A stretch of DNA of 23,610 nucleotides from Proteobacteria bacterium UBA1844 (GTDB taxonomy: Bacteria; Pseudomonadota; Gammaproteobacteria; Steroidobacterales; Woeseiaceae), in contig DDIS01000011.1 in assembly GCA_002338615.1 (NCBI GenBank), forward strand, positions 3,779-27,388. The letters run 5' to 3'. The translations under genes and the position numbers were made by a program. The notes beneath the pieces are model-generated. The model ran no database searches, had not been told where the DNA came from, and worked only from the letters and a program-made list of their open reading frames with translations. Positions 16,500-23,610 of this stretch are shown here, piece by piece. Positions within the stretch are counted from its first letter, which is position 1. The number at the start of each line of letters is the position of its first letter.

Positions 16500-17432
16500 A
16501 TGAATGTTGTTATCTTCGGCACGGGGCTCGGCAGGCCCCGCCAGATCAATTTAACCGGTTTTACATCGGGACTTATAGCCGTTGCAGTCATCGGCGTTCT
16601 TGCGACAGTCAGTTTTGCAGGCGGTTACTGGTTTTCCTACGAGAATGGTTCTGGTGTCAGCGAGACGGAGTTCGGTGCGCTCAATGATGAGCTGAATGGC
16701 CAGCAGGACATGATCTCCTCTATTCGAAAGCAGAACGAAGACACGCTCGACGCGCTTGCCGTCCGAATCGCGCAATTGAATGCCCGCATTATTCGACTGG
16801 ATGCACTGGGTCGTCGCCTTGCCGACATGGCCGATATTGACGACAGCGAGTTCGACTTCGATTCGGAACCGGCCATGGGTGGTCCTGAAGAACCCTTGTT
16901 GCATGGCTCGAATGTCGCAATACCGGAACTCGTTGGGTCGATGAGCTTGTTGAATGACCAGCTGGCGGATCGGGAGGCGCAGCTTTGGGTACTCGAAAAC
17001 GTGCTGATGAACGAGAACCTGAAAGAACGCGTATATCCGCAAGGCAGGCCGGTTACGGCGGGCTGGATCTCGTCGTACTTCGGCAAACGTACTGACCCGT
17101 TTACCGGCAAACTTGCCAACCACACCGGGATCGATTTCGCCGGCAAAATGGGCGCCGATGTCACGGCTGTCGCTGACGGTGTTGTGACCTGGTCCGGTGA
17201 CCGCTATGGCTACGGCGTGATGGTTGAGATCAATCATGGCAGCGGCTATGCAACCCGTTATGCACACAATTCCGAGAACCTGGTTGCCGTAGGTGACGAA
17301 GTTCGCAAAGGCCAGGTGATCTCGCGGATGGGCAAGTCCGGTCGCGCAACCGGTCCCAACCTGCACTTCGAAGTGCTCAAAAACGGGCAGCGCGTCAACC
17401 CCGTGAACTTCATTCGCGACGCAGCCAAATAG
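16500..17432 (+). CDS. Membrane-anchored M23 (LytM-type) envelope protein
   Basis: The 310-residue protein has a short cytoplasmic start, one membrane helix at about 20-44, a helical probable coiled coil at about 55-112, an acidic linker (DDSEFDFDSEP), a second helix at about 148-172, and a periplasmic M23 domain at about 185-305. M23 enzymes cut peptide cross-bridges in peptidoglycan; some degenerate members instead activate amidases during division. Zinc ligands H208 and D212 (HTGID) and H289 are present, as is H256 (RYAHN). The catalytic first His of the HxH motif is Asn (N287, GPNLHFEV), so hydrolase activity is doubtful. GAGG at 16488-16491 is its ribosome binding site, 8 nt before the ATG. 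It is preceded by a c-di-GMP riboswitch and followed by secA, a place where Pseudomonas also has an M23 gene. Confidence 0.9.
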   Translation: MNVVIFGTGLGRPRQINLTGFTSGLIAVAVIGVLATVSFAGGYWFSYENGSGVSETEFGALNDELNGQQDMISSIRKQNEDTLDALAVRIAQLNARIIRLDALGRRLADMADIDDSEFDFDSEPAMGGPEEPLLHGSNVAIPELVGSMSLLNDQLADREAQLWVLENVLMNENLKERVYPQGRPVTAGWISSYFGKRTDPFTGKLANHTGIDFAGKMGADVTAVADGVVTWSGDRYGYGVMVEINHGSGYATRYAHNSENLVAVGDEVRKGQVISRMGKSGRATGPNLHFEVLKNGQRVNPVNFIRDAAK

Positions 17433-17492
17433 ACTTAATCAGCGTCCTAAATCGCGCAATTCCCTTGTGATCGTAAAATCCGCCCTCAAAAC

Positions 17493-17508
17493 GGCCGTCG
17501 TCGCGGCC
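17493..17508 (+). other. Short GC hairpin after the M23 gene
   Basis: GGCCG (17493-17497), loop TCGTCG, CGGCC (17504-17508), then ATTATTGATT. It could be a weak end signal for the M23 transcript, but the stem is only 5 bp and the following run is not a clean T-tract, so read-through into secA cannot be excluded. Confidence 0.25.
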
Positions 17509-17528
17509 ATTATTGATTGCGAGACAGG

Positions 17529-17557
17529 TTCTAATAACGGCGCCGAAACTCTAGAAT
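17529..17557 (+). promoter_or_regulatory. Candidate secA promoter
   Basis: TAGAAT (17552-17557) matches 5 of 6 bases of the -10 consensus. It sits 17 nt after TTCTAA (17529-17534), a poor -35 with 3 of 6. Transcription would begin near 17564, just ahead of the leader hairpin at 17569-17593. Confidence 0.3.
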
Positions 17558-17568
17558 AAGCGACTTTT

Positions 17569-17593
17569 CCCGGCAGGGCGGTACAGTGCCGGG
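17569..17593 (+). other. Leader hairpin before the secA ribosome binding site
   Basis: CCCGGCA (17569-17575) and TGCCGGG (17587-17593) form a perfect 7-bp stem with an 11-nt loop. It ends 12 nt before AGGAG (17606-17610), which is the ribosome binding site for the GTG at 17617. No secM-like leader peptide is present in the 184-nt gap, so if secA is regulated post-transcriptionally here, this hairpin is the only visible candidate. Confidence 0.4.
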
Positions 17594-17616
17594 CGTGCCA
17601 ATCCCAGGAGTCCCTA

Positions 17617-20511
17617 GTGGCAAATTTCTTGACCCATTTCTTTGGCAGCCGCAACCAGCGCTTGCTGCGCCAGTACGGCAAAGTCGTTGACCAGATCAAT
17701 GCACATGAAGACGCGATCAAAGCGTTGAGCGATGAAGCCCTCCGGGCGAAAACGGAAGAATTCCGTAGCAGGTTCCAAAACGGCGAAACGCTGGACAAAC
17801 TGCTGCCAGAAGCCTTTGCAGTGGCGCGCGAAGCTTCGGTCAGGACTCTTGGTATGCGCCCTTTCGATGTTCAGTTGATAGGTGGCATGGTGCTACACGA
17901 CGGCAATATTGCCGAAATGCGCACCGGCGAAGGTAAGACGCTCGTGGCGACCTTACCCGCTTACCTGAATGCCCTGAGCGACAGGGGCGTGCATGTCGTG
18001 ACAGTCAACGAATATCTTGCACAGCGCGACGCGGACTGGATGCGACCGGTGTACGAATTTCTCGGCCTGACAGTCGGCGTTTCGAAAAGCGGCCAGACGT
18101 CTGATGAAAAGCGCGCGGCATATCACAGTGACATCACGTACGCGACCAACAACGAACTTGGTTTCGATTACCTGCGCGACAACCTGGCTTTTGCCACGGC
18201 CGACAAGGCCCAGCGTGATCTGAACTTCGCCATTGTTGACGAAGTGGACTCGATCCTGATTGACGAAGCGCGCACGCCGTTGATTATTTCGGGCCCCGCG
18301 GAATCCAGCACGGACCTGTACCTTAAGATTAACAAGCTGATCCCGAAGTTAATGTTGCACAACGAAGCCGATTCGCCCGTCAACTACGATATTGCAGCGC
18401 GTCGGGTTGCCTTGTTCGACGAAGACGGCAAGCCGGCCGTCATACCCGGGCAGGATGACAATGTCATGACCCTGGAAGCCGCAATTGACTACGCGGATGG
18501 CAAAGAACTGGATGTGGTCCAGACCGATGACAAAGGGAAAGTGGTTGCCTGCGCGCTGATTCCCCGCGGCGACTACACGGTCGATGAAAAAGCGAAGCAG
18601 GCGCATGTCACGGAAGAGGGCAATGAGAAGATCGAGAAGCTGATGATCCAGGCAGGTTTGCTGGAGCCCGGAGAGAGCCTCTATGACGCGGCCAATATCC
18701 GGCTCGTGCATCACCTGAACGCAGCGCTGCGGGCGCACGCCATCTATCAGCGTGATATTGAATACATCGTCAAGGACGGCGAAATTGTTATCGTCGATGA
18801 GTTTACAGGACGCACCATGCCCGGTCGCCGCTGGTCGGACGGCTTGCACCAGGCCATCGAGGCGAAAGAAGGCGTTACCATCAAGCAGGAAAACCAGACG
18901 GTTGCCTCGATCACCTTCCAGAATTATTTTCGTCTGTACAACAACTTATCGGGGATGACCGGCACCGCCGATACCGAAGCTTTTGAATTCCAGTCAATCT
19001 ACGGTCTCGAGGTCGTGGTTATTCCGACCCATAAACCGATGGTACGCAAAGACGCGGCAGACCTCGTGTACCTGACACAAGCTGACAAGTTCGAAGCAAT
19101 TGTCGAGGACATTCGGGATTGCCGCGAGCGCCGGCAGCCAGTGCTGGTTGGCACAACCTCGATCGAAACCTCGGAGGTGTTGTCCGGCATTCTCGACAAA
19201 CACGGTATTAAACACAGCGTGCTGAATGCAAAACAGCACGAGCGCGAAGCGCAGATTGTGCAAAATGCCGGTATGCCGGGCGCAATCACGATTGCCACGA
19301 ATATGGCGGGCCGCGGCACCGATATCGTGCTCGGTGGCAATCTCGAAGCCGCGCTCGAGGAAGCGGGCGAGGGCGCTGATGAAGCGCAAATACGATCCGA
19401 CTGGCAAAAGCGTCACGACGAGGTACTTGCGAACGGCGGCCTGCATATCATCGGCACCGAGCGACATGAATCGCGGCGTATCGACAACCAGCTGCGCGGT
19501 CGTTCAGGCCGCCAGGGTGATGCGGGTTCGAGTCGCTTTTACCTGTCCATGGAAGATACGCTGATGCGGATCTTCGGTGACCCCGAACGCACCAAGTCGC
19601 TGCTGTCTCGCGCCGGCATGCGCGAAGGTGAGGCGATCGAGAGCAAGCTCCTGTCGCGACAAATTGAACGCGCGCAGCGCAAGGTCGAAGCGCACAACTT
19701 TGATATCCGCAAGAACCTGCTGGAGTATGACGACGTTGCCAATGATCAGCGCAAGGTTGTGTATCACCAGCGCGCCGAACTCATGGACGCTGACGATATC
19801 AAGGATTCGGTCGCGGCTATTCGTGAGGAGGTTATCGGCAATGTCGTTAGTCGCCACATTCCTCCCGGCAGCCTCGAGGAGCAATGGGACACCGAGGGTC
19901 TGACCAATGCACTCGAGTCCGATTTCGGGTTGTCGCTGGATGTCAGCAAACTTGTGCACGATGACAAGTCCTTGAATGACGACGGTATTCGCGACCTCGC
20001 TATCGCTGCCGCCAATGAGGCCTACGCTGCGAAAGAAGAGTCAGTAGGCGCCGAGCTGATGCGCAATGTCGAGAAGCAGATCATGTTGCGGCAACTCGAT
20101 CATCACTGGAAAGAACATCTCGCTGCCATGGATCACTTGCGCCAGGGGATCGGTTTACGCAGTTACGCGCAAAAGAACCCGAAGCAGGAATACAAGCGCG
20201 AGGCGTTTGAAATGTTCGGTGCCTTGCTGGAACTCGTGAAGCACGACACGATCAGCATACTGGCGCGGATTCGTATCCAGAACGAGGAGGAGCTTGCCGC
20301 GATGGCAGAGCAACGGCGTAAGGCCGAAGCACTGCAATACCAGCATGCAAAGGCGAGCGCGCTCGGCGGGGACACCGAGGAGGGGGGACGTGCGCCGGCT
20401 CCCGAGGCCGTGGAAACTTTTGTACGCGATTCACGCAAGGTTGGTCGCAACGAGCCGTGCCCCTGCGGTTCCGGCAAGAAGTACAAGCAGTGTCACGGCA
20501 GGCTGACTTGA
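17617..20511 (+). CDS. secA: Preprotein translocase ATPase SecA
   Basis: SecA drives secreted proteins through SecYEG using ATP. The start is GTG at 17617, preceded by AGGAG at 6 nt; the next residues, [19 protein letters not shown], fit the family. Landmarks are the Walker A MRTGEGKT (101-108), the DEVD box (208-211), the ARTPLIISG region, the second helicase domain with [15 protein letters not shown], and [25 protein letters not shown]-terminal zinc-binding SEC-C motif has C948, C950, C959 and H960, used for SecB and lipid contact in relatives. The length is 964 against 901 in E. coli. Most of the difference is an insertion at about residues 256-317, in the preprotein cross-linking domain. 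mutT overlaps its stop. Confidence 0.97.
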   Translation: MANFLTHFFGSRNQRLLRQYGKVVDQINAHEDAIKALSDEALRAKTEEFRSRFQNGETLDKLLPEAFAVAREASVRTLGMRPFDVQLIGGMVLHDGNIAEMRTGEGKTLVATLPAYLNALSDRGVHVVTVNEYLAQRDADWMRPVYEFLGLTVGVSKSGQTSDEKRAAYHSDITYATNNELGFDYLRDNLAFATADKAQRDLNFAIVDEVDSILIDEARTPLIISGPAESSTDLYLKINKLIPKLMLHNEADSPVNYDIAARRVALFDEDGKPAVIPGQDDNVMTLEAAIDYADGKELDVVQTDDKGKVVACALIPRGDYTVDEKAKQAHVTEEGNEKIEKLMIQAGLLEPGESLYDAANIRLVHHLNAALRAHAIYQRDIEYIVKDGEIVIVDEFTGRTMPGRRWSDGLHQAIEAKEGVTIKQENQTVASITFQNYFRLYNNLSGMTGTADTEAFEFQSIYGLEVVVIPTHKPMVRKDAADLVYLTQADKFEAIVEDIRDCRERRQPVLVGTTSIETSEVLSGILDKHGIKHSVLNAKQHEREAQIVQNAGMPGAITIATNMAGRGTDIVLGGNLEAALEEAGEGADEAQIRSDWQKRHDEVLANGGLHIIGTERHESRRIDNQLRGRSGRQGDAGSSRFYLSMEDTLMRIFGDPERTKSLLSRAGMREGEAIESKLLSRQIERAQRKVEAHNFDIRKNLLEYDDVANDQRKVVYHQRAELMDADDIKDSVAAIREEVIGNVVSRHIPPGSLEEQWDTEGLTNALESDFGLSLDVSKLVHDDKSLNDDGIRDLAIAAANEAYAAKEESVGAELMRNVEKQIMLRQLDHHWKEHLAAMDHLRQGIGLRSYAQKNPKQEYKREAFEMFGALLELVKHDTISILARIRIQNEEELAAMAEQRRKAEALQYQHAKASALGGDTEEGGRAPAPEAVETFVRDSRKVGRNEPCPCGSGKKYKQCHGRLT

Positions 20512-20939
20512 TACGACTCAATGTCGTCGCCGGTGTATTACGCGATACGAACGGCCGGGTGCTGATCAGCGAACGGCTGGAGGAAGGACCGTTTCACGGG
20601 CTATGGGAATTTCCAGGCGGCAAGATTGCGCGAGGCGAAACGGCGGAGTCGGCGCTCGTGCGAGAGCTGGCTGAAGAAATCGGTATCGATGTCGTGGCGA
20701 GCAGCCCGTTCATGAGGCTTGCCCACGACTACCCGGATCGCCATGTAGCTATCCAGTTTTTCTTTGTAAATCAATGGTATAGAGAACCGGCGGGTCTCGA
20801 GGGACAACGCCTTCAATGGCTTGCTCCAGTCGATCTCAGTACTGCAAATTTGCTACCCGCTGATTTGCCGGTTGTTGACGCGCTGGTGCGCCTCGCGCGC
20901 ATCCAGGAATCGGGTCAACAAAAACTCAGTGCAAACTAA
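20508..20939 (+). CDS. mutT: 8-oxo-dGTP diphosphatase MutT (Nudix)
   Basis: MutT removes oxidised dGTP from the nucleotide pool and so prevents A:T to C:G mutations. The complete Nudix box, pattern G-x5-E-x7-REUxEExGU, is at residues 38-60 (from GKIARGE to REL-A-EEIGI), preceded by LWEFPGGK as in E. coli MutT. The open frame reaches back to 20457 inside secA, but family length and the motif spacing favour TTG at 20508. This overlaps the secA stop as TTGA and gives 143 residues starting [11 protein letters not shown]. Translation is therefore probably coupled to secA. The secA-mutT pair is conserved in E. coli. The stop codon lies in the first copy of a direct repeat that opens the inverted-repeat element downstream. 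Confidence 0.92.
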   Translation: MIRLNVVAGVLRDTNGRVLISERLEEGPFHGLWEFPGGKIARGETAESALVRELAEEIGIDVVASSPFMRLAHDYPDRHVAIQFFFVNQWYREPAGLEGQRLQWLAPVDLSTANLLPADLPVVDALVRLARIQESGQQKLSAN

Positions 20940-21041
20940 AAAGGGGTCATAAAAAGGGGTCAGGTTTATTTATTGATCCCTTTGGCAAATGTAAAAGGGA
21001 TCAATAAATAAACCTGACCCATTTTTAGTTATCCGGACCCC
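20937..21041. mobile_element. Long inverted-repeat element (MITE/REP-like), also a likely bidirectional terminator
   Basis: Two perfect 27-nt arms (20957-20983 and 20994-21020) flank a 10-nt loop. The left arm begins GGGTCAGGTTTATTTATTG and the right arm is its exact reverse complement. Beyond one G/A mismatch the arms extend through AAAAA (20951-20955) and TTTTT (21022-21026), giving about 33 paired positions. On the left, TAAAAAGGGGTCA occurs twice in tandem (20937-20949 and 20950-20962), and GGACCCC (21035-21041) mirrors its GGGGTC. Arms this long, symmetric and AT-rich inside GC-rich DNA suggest a non-autonomous mobile hairpin. A stem followed by T5 between convergent genes would also end transcription from both sides. 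Confidence 0.75.
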
Positions 21042-21054
21042 ATAATTGGATGCG

Positions 21055-21831
21055 TCAACAAATACTCAGCGCGAACGGGACGTCCTGCGTCGATTGCACG
21101 GCGCGTGCCTTGATCGTTGTCCATTCGAGGAAACGCACGGTGAAGCGATGCTGGCTGCCGCTGATCTCCGGAAACAGCTTGCACCCTTCTTGCAGTGCAA
21201 CGCGCAGCAGCCGGCAACTCACGTCCTTTGGCATGTTGTGCTGGTACATGCCATTGATTGCCAGCTTGTCGATCGGTTCTGCGCTTTCACGAATCAGCCA
21301 AAGGACTTCGGTTGCCGCATCGCATAACGGGCGAATATCGTTGATCCACACGGCGAGATCGTTTTGCCTTCGTGCCATCGGCTGGCGCAGCCAGTGACTG
21401 TATTCCGGCAAGTCAAATTCGCAGGTGCCGCCCGGAATCGCGCTACGGTGCTTGATGGCATTCAGAAACTCTGAGTCCTTAAGCGACTGCAAAAAGCCGG
21501 TGCCTATCGCTGAAACCTGTTTACGATTCTCCGCGAGATTGTGCACCAGCGCATCCAGCCTGCTGGTATCCACGCCCGGCAGGCTCTGGTAACGCTGCAG
21601 CACGGCCAGCTGGAAGTCCAGTTCCTTGTGGACTTCGCTGCGAATATCGCCGCGCGCAAGGATTGTGAGAATCTCGAGCAACGTTGAAATTGTCGCTCGG
21701 GTACCCCAGTCGGATTCCTGCTCGTTGTTATAGAGCATCTGCTGGTAGAGAAATTCGAGGCGAAGAAAAGTCCGCATGCGCTCGCTGAGCGGTTGCTCAT
21801 AAGATGCCGGGCTCGTTGCTGGGTCCGCCAC
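21055..21831 (-). CDS. zapD: Cell division protein ZapD (Z-ring bundling)
   Basis: ZapD (DUF1342, formerly YacF) binds the C-terminal peptide of FtsZ and bundles filaments in the Z-ring. The 258-residue product matches the family from YEQPLSERMRTFLRLEFLYQQ at the start, through IPGGTCEFDLP in the middle, to SQHRFTVRFLEW and the ending VPFALSIC. The start is GTG at 21831, preceded by AGGA on the minus strand. No ATG in frame lies before the conserved region; the first internal one is at residue 19, within it. It is the last gene of a minus-strand operon with pilD and coaE and converges on mutT. In E. coli yacG lies next to it; here that gene is missing. Confidence 0.93.
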   Translation of the reverse strand: MADPATSPASYEQPLSERMRTFLRLEFLYQQMLYNNEQESDWGTRATISTLLEILTILARGDIRSEVHKELDFQLAVLQRYQSLPGVDTSRLDALVHNLAENRKQVSAIGTGFLQSLKDSEFLNAIKHRSAIPGGTCEFDLPEYSHWLRQPMARRQNDLAVWINDIRPLCDAATEVLWLIRESAEPIDKLAINGMYQHNMPKDVSCRLLRVALQEGCKLFPEISGSQHRFTVRFLEWTTIKARAVQSTQDVPFALSIC

Positions 21832-21905
21832 TCGTTATCCTGCTGCTAGTGCCATTGTGTATTCTGCGCCCTAAGCATCATGCGGGGCAAATCGCTGCGA
21901 CGCGG

Positions 21906-22571
21906 TCACGCCTGGCGAGCTTTTTGCCGCGCAAGGTCGAGATATTGCTCGTGCAAATCCCGGACCTGTGCGAGCGTTGCGGTCAGGTCGCCGTCGTTAC
22001 GCACGACATCATCCGCAATGGAGAGCCGTTGCTCGCGACTTGCCTGGGCTGCCAGCATACGGCGTGCCTGTCTTTCCGACTCTGCGTCGCGCGCCTTCAG
22101 GCGCTTTATCTGTGTATTCTCATCGCAGTCGACCACGAGGATGCGATCGACATAGTCGCGTAAAGGCGACTGCACGAGCAAAGGTACGACCAGCAACTGG
22201 TAGTCGCCGCCCTGGGTTTCCGCCTGCCGTATGGCTTCAGCCTGGATCGCAGGGTGCGTTATCGCTTCGAGGCGCCCGCGAGCGTCGTCGTCGTCGAATA
22301 CTATCCGCCGCATTTGCGCCCTGTCGAGGCGCCCATCGGCATCTATCACACTGTTGCCAAATTCGTGTCGAATCTCGTTGAGCGCCGATTGACCGGGTTC
22401 GACGACTTCGCGGGCGATCACGTCCGTATCGATCACGACGGCTCCGAGGCCGGCAAAAATATTCGCGACTGTAGATTTGCCACTCGCAATACCGCCGGTA
22501 AGTCCGATGCGTAAAGGGATGTGGGCAGGATTTTGACCCGGCACGTCTCCGGGATGCGAATTTGACGGCAT
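21906..22571 (-). CDS. coaE: Dephospho-CoA kinase CoaE
   Basis: CoaE makes the last step of coenzyme A synthesis, phosphorylating dephospho-CoA at the ribose 3' position. The 221-residue product has the P-loop GLTGGIASGKST (23-34), then VIDTDVIAREV, which fits the substrate Asp region. ITHPAIQAE and VVPLLVQSPLRDYVDRILVVDCD are the lid and core segments of the family. An extra 20 residues precede the P-loop strand, more than is usual, so the true start might be later, but no better-placed start with a ribosome binding site was found. It starts 22 nt after pilD ends and is 74 nt ahead of zapD, an order common in gammaproteobacteria. Confidence 0.94.
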   Translation of the reverse strand: MPSNSHPGDVPGQNPAHIPLRIGLTGGIASGKSTVANIFAGLGAVVIDTDVIAREVVEPGQSALNEIRHEFGNSVIDADGRLDRAQMRRIVFDDDDARGRLEAITHPAIQAEAIRQAETQGGDYQLLVVPLLVQSPLRDYVDRILVVDCDENTQIKRLKARDAESERQARRMLAAQASREQRLSIADDVVRNDGDLTATLAQVRDLHEQYLDLARQKARQA

Positions 22572-22592
22572 GCGAATCGGTATACTTCAGCG

Positions 22593-23474
22593 TTAAAACG
22601 GGATGTGGAAAAATTCCTTTATCTCATCGCCGTATAACATCACGATCCAGCCGGCTGTTGCAAGGAATGGCCCAAACGGCATTGGCACCTGTCGGTCGCG
22701 GCCGCGAAAAGCGATCAACGCGATACCGAGTACAGCACCGACGATTGCGGACACCATCACAATGGTAAACAGGTAGTGGTAGCCCAACCAGGCGCCGAGA
22801 GCTGCAAGCAATTTGAAATCGCCGTAGCCCATGCCTTCCTTACCCGTAGCCAGCTTGAAGAGCCAGTAGAACGACCAAAGGCTCAGGTAACCCACCAGGG
22901 CCCCGATAATCGCTTCACGGCTGCTGATGAACAGTGTTTCGCTGGTTGGCAACGGGTGAAACAGGCTTATGCCGAGCCCGATCCAGAGCAAGGGCAGCAC
23001 GATCGAGTCCGGAATAAGCTGGTGATCGAAGTCGATCATCGTGATCGGTACAAGAAACAGCGTGAGGACCACGGCCATTAGAGCTTCCCAGCCGAATCCG
23101 AAATGCCACGCGACGATGGCTGCGAGGATCGCGGTCGCGGCTTCGACGATCGGGTAGCGCGGTGAAATGCGCGCTTTGCAGTGCCCACAGCGGCCGCCAA
23201 GCACGAGGAAACTCAAAACCGGAATATTCTGTAACGCCGTGATCATCTTGCCGCAACTACCGCAGCGTGAGCGCGGCGTGACAAGATTGAATTTGCCTGT
23301 TGGCAGTTCCGTCGCGGGAGTCGCGTCAATCGTGGCGCACTGCTCGCGCCATTCGCGTTCCATCATAACCGGCACGCGATAAATCACCACGTTAAGAAAG
23401 CTGCCGATCAGCAGCGTGAATATGAATACCACGCCTGTGAATATGATGGGCGAGGCGTTCAACAGCTCAATCAT
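22593..23474 (-). CDS. pilD: Type IV prepilin leader peptidase/N-methyltransferase PilD
   Basis: PilD is the polytopic membrane aspartyl protease that cuts type IV prepilins and type II secretion pseudopilins and methylates the new N-terminus. The 293-residue protein has a first helix, then a cytoplasmic zinc region with two CxxC pairs (C71/C74 and C96/C99). Catalytic aspartates are in MIDFDHQLIPD (D148) and in GMGYGD (D219). About seven further helices follow. GGAGA lies 7 nt before the ATG on the minus strand. It leads the visible operon pilD-coaE-zapD. In many relatives pilB and pilC come just upstream; that region is outside the window. Confidence 0.95.
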   Translation of the reverse strand: MIELLNASPIIFTGVVFIFTLLIGSFLNVVIYRVPVMMEREWREQCATIDATPATELPTGKFNLVTPRSRCGSCGKMITALQNIPVLSFLVLGGRCGHCKARISPRYPIVEAATAILAAIVAWHFGFGWEALMAVVLTLFLVPITMIDFDHQLIPDSIVLPLLWIGLGISLFHPLPTSETLFISSREAIIGALVGYLSLWSFYWLFKLATGKEGMGYGDFKLLAALGAWLGYHYLFTIVMVSAIVGAVLGIALIAFRGRDRQVPMPFGPFLATAGWIVMLYGDEIKEFFHIPF

Positions 23475-23521
23475 GCAGGGTCTCCGGGCCTGTCACGGGC
23501 ATAAACGAAAACGGCATCCGG

Positions 23522-23550
23522 AGTATTTTCCGAACGCCGTTGAATCGCAA
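23522..23550 (-). promoter_or_regulatory. Candidate promoter of pilD
   Basis: On the minus strand, TTGCGA (complement of 23545-23550) is followed after 17 nt by AATACT (complement of 23522-23527), each matching 4 of 6 consensus bases. The RNA would start about 41 nt before the pilD ATG. If real, pilD-coaE-zapD can be transcribed apart from any upstream pil genes. A small dyad, ACGGC (23511-23515) with GCCGT (23536-23540), overlaps it. Confidence 0.3.
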
Positions 23551-23560
23551 GCCGTGGGGC

Positions 23561-23610
23561 CCGCATTCTGCCGCGATCACTTCAATTCCCGTAGGAGCGG
23601 CATCTTGCCG
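23561..23610 (+). repeat. REP-like repeats at the right edge (second copy cut by the window)
   Basis: A degenerate copy, CCGCATTCTGCCGCGATCAC (23561-23580), is followed in the same direction by GTAGGAGCGGCATCTTGCCG (23591-23610), which runs off the window. The second contains the hairpin start GCGGCA-tct-TGCCG and shares the exact 12-mer CCCGTAGGAGCG (23588-23599) with the pair near 14795, and its core with 15810-15824. Same family as those elements. Confidence 0.65.

Noticed and set aside
20457..20507. ATG start for mutT inside the secA zinc-motif region
   Set aside because: The extra 17 residues are a frame-shifted reading of the conserved SecA C-terminus. The TTG at 20508, overlapping the secA stop, fits MutT length.
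1..23610. tRNA, rRNA, CRISPR arrays, prophage or insertion sequence genes
   Set aside because: No cloverleaf-like sequence, regularly spaced repeats, transposase or phage gene was recognised on either strand; the repeats present are REP-like or hairpin elements.

Overview
The window is a 23.6 kb piece of a gammaproteobacterial chromosome. It carries most of the division and cell wall (dcw) cluster plus the genes that usually follow it. The placement rests on gene order (ftsI-murE-murF-mraY-murD-ftsW-murG-murC-murB-ddlB-ftsQ-ftsA-ftsZ-lpxC, then dciA, an M23 peptidase, secA and mutT, facing zapD, coaE and pilD), on the gammaproteobacterial protein ZapD, on a FtsZ tail ending DIPAFLRRQAD, and on LpxC (a Gram-negative lipid A enzyme). 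It is not enteric: murB sits inside the cluster and is the short type II form, dciA is present, and secM and yacG are absent. I cannot name the genus.

Region 1 (1-14535, + strand) is one long gene train. It covers the end of FtsI, all the cytoplasmic Mur ligases (C, D, E, F), MurB, Ddl, the lipid I and lipid II enzymes MraY and MurG, the glycosyltransferase FtsW, and the divisome proteins FtsQ, FtsA and FtsZ. Eight of the junctions are 4-nt stop/start overlaps, so translation is probably coupled. Together these genes take UDP-GlcNAc-enolpyruvate to lipid II and pass it to the septal synthase at the Z-ring. ftsZ is set apart by a 107-nt leader with two hairpins.

Region 2 (14536-16499) holds two gene-poor stretches around lpxC and the minus-strand dciA. 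It contains a perfect 12-bp hairpin, REP-like palindromes beginning GTAGGAGCG, a candidate lpxC promoter and, most notably, a clear cyclic-di-GMP-I (GEMM-I) riboswitch aptamer at about 16285-16380.

Region 3 (16500-20939, + strand) has the riboswitch-led M23/LytM-type envelope protein, the translocase ATPase secA and the sanitising hydrolase mutT. The M23 protein has Asn in place of the first His of the HxH motif. The SecA has an insertion of about 60 residues.

Region 4 (20940-23610) starts with a near-perfect long inverted repeat in the slot where yacG usually lies. It is followed by a minus-strand operon pilD-coaE-zapD (prepilin peptidase, dephospho-CoA kinase, Z-ring bundling protein). More REP-like sequence lies at the window's right edge.

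The item most worth follow-up is the c-di-GMP riboswitch in front of the LytM-type gene. It would connect the second messenger of the motile/sessile switch to cell wall remodelling inside the division gene neighbourhood.
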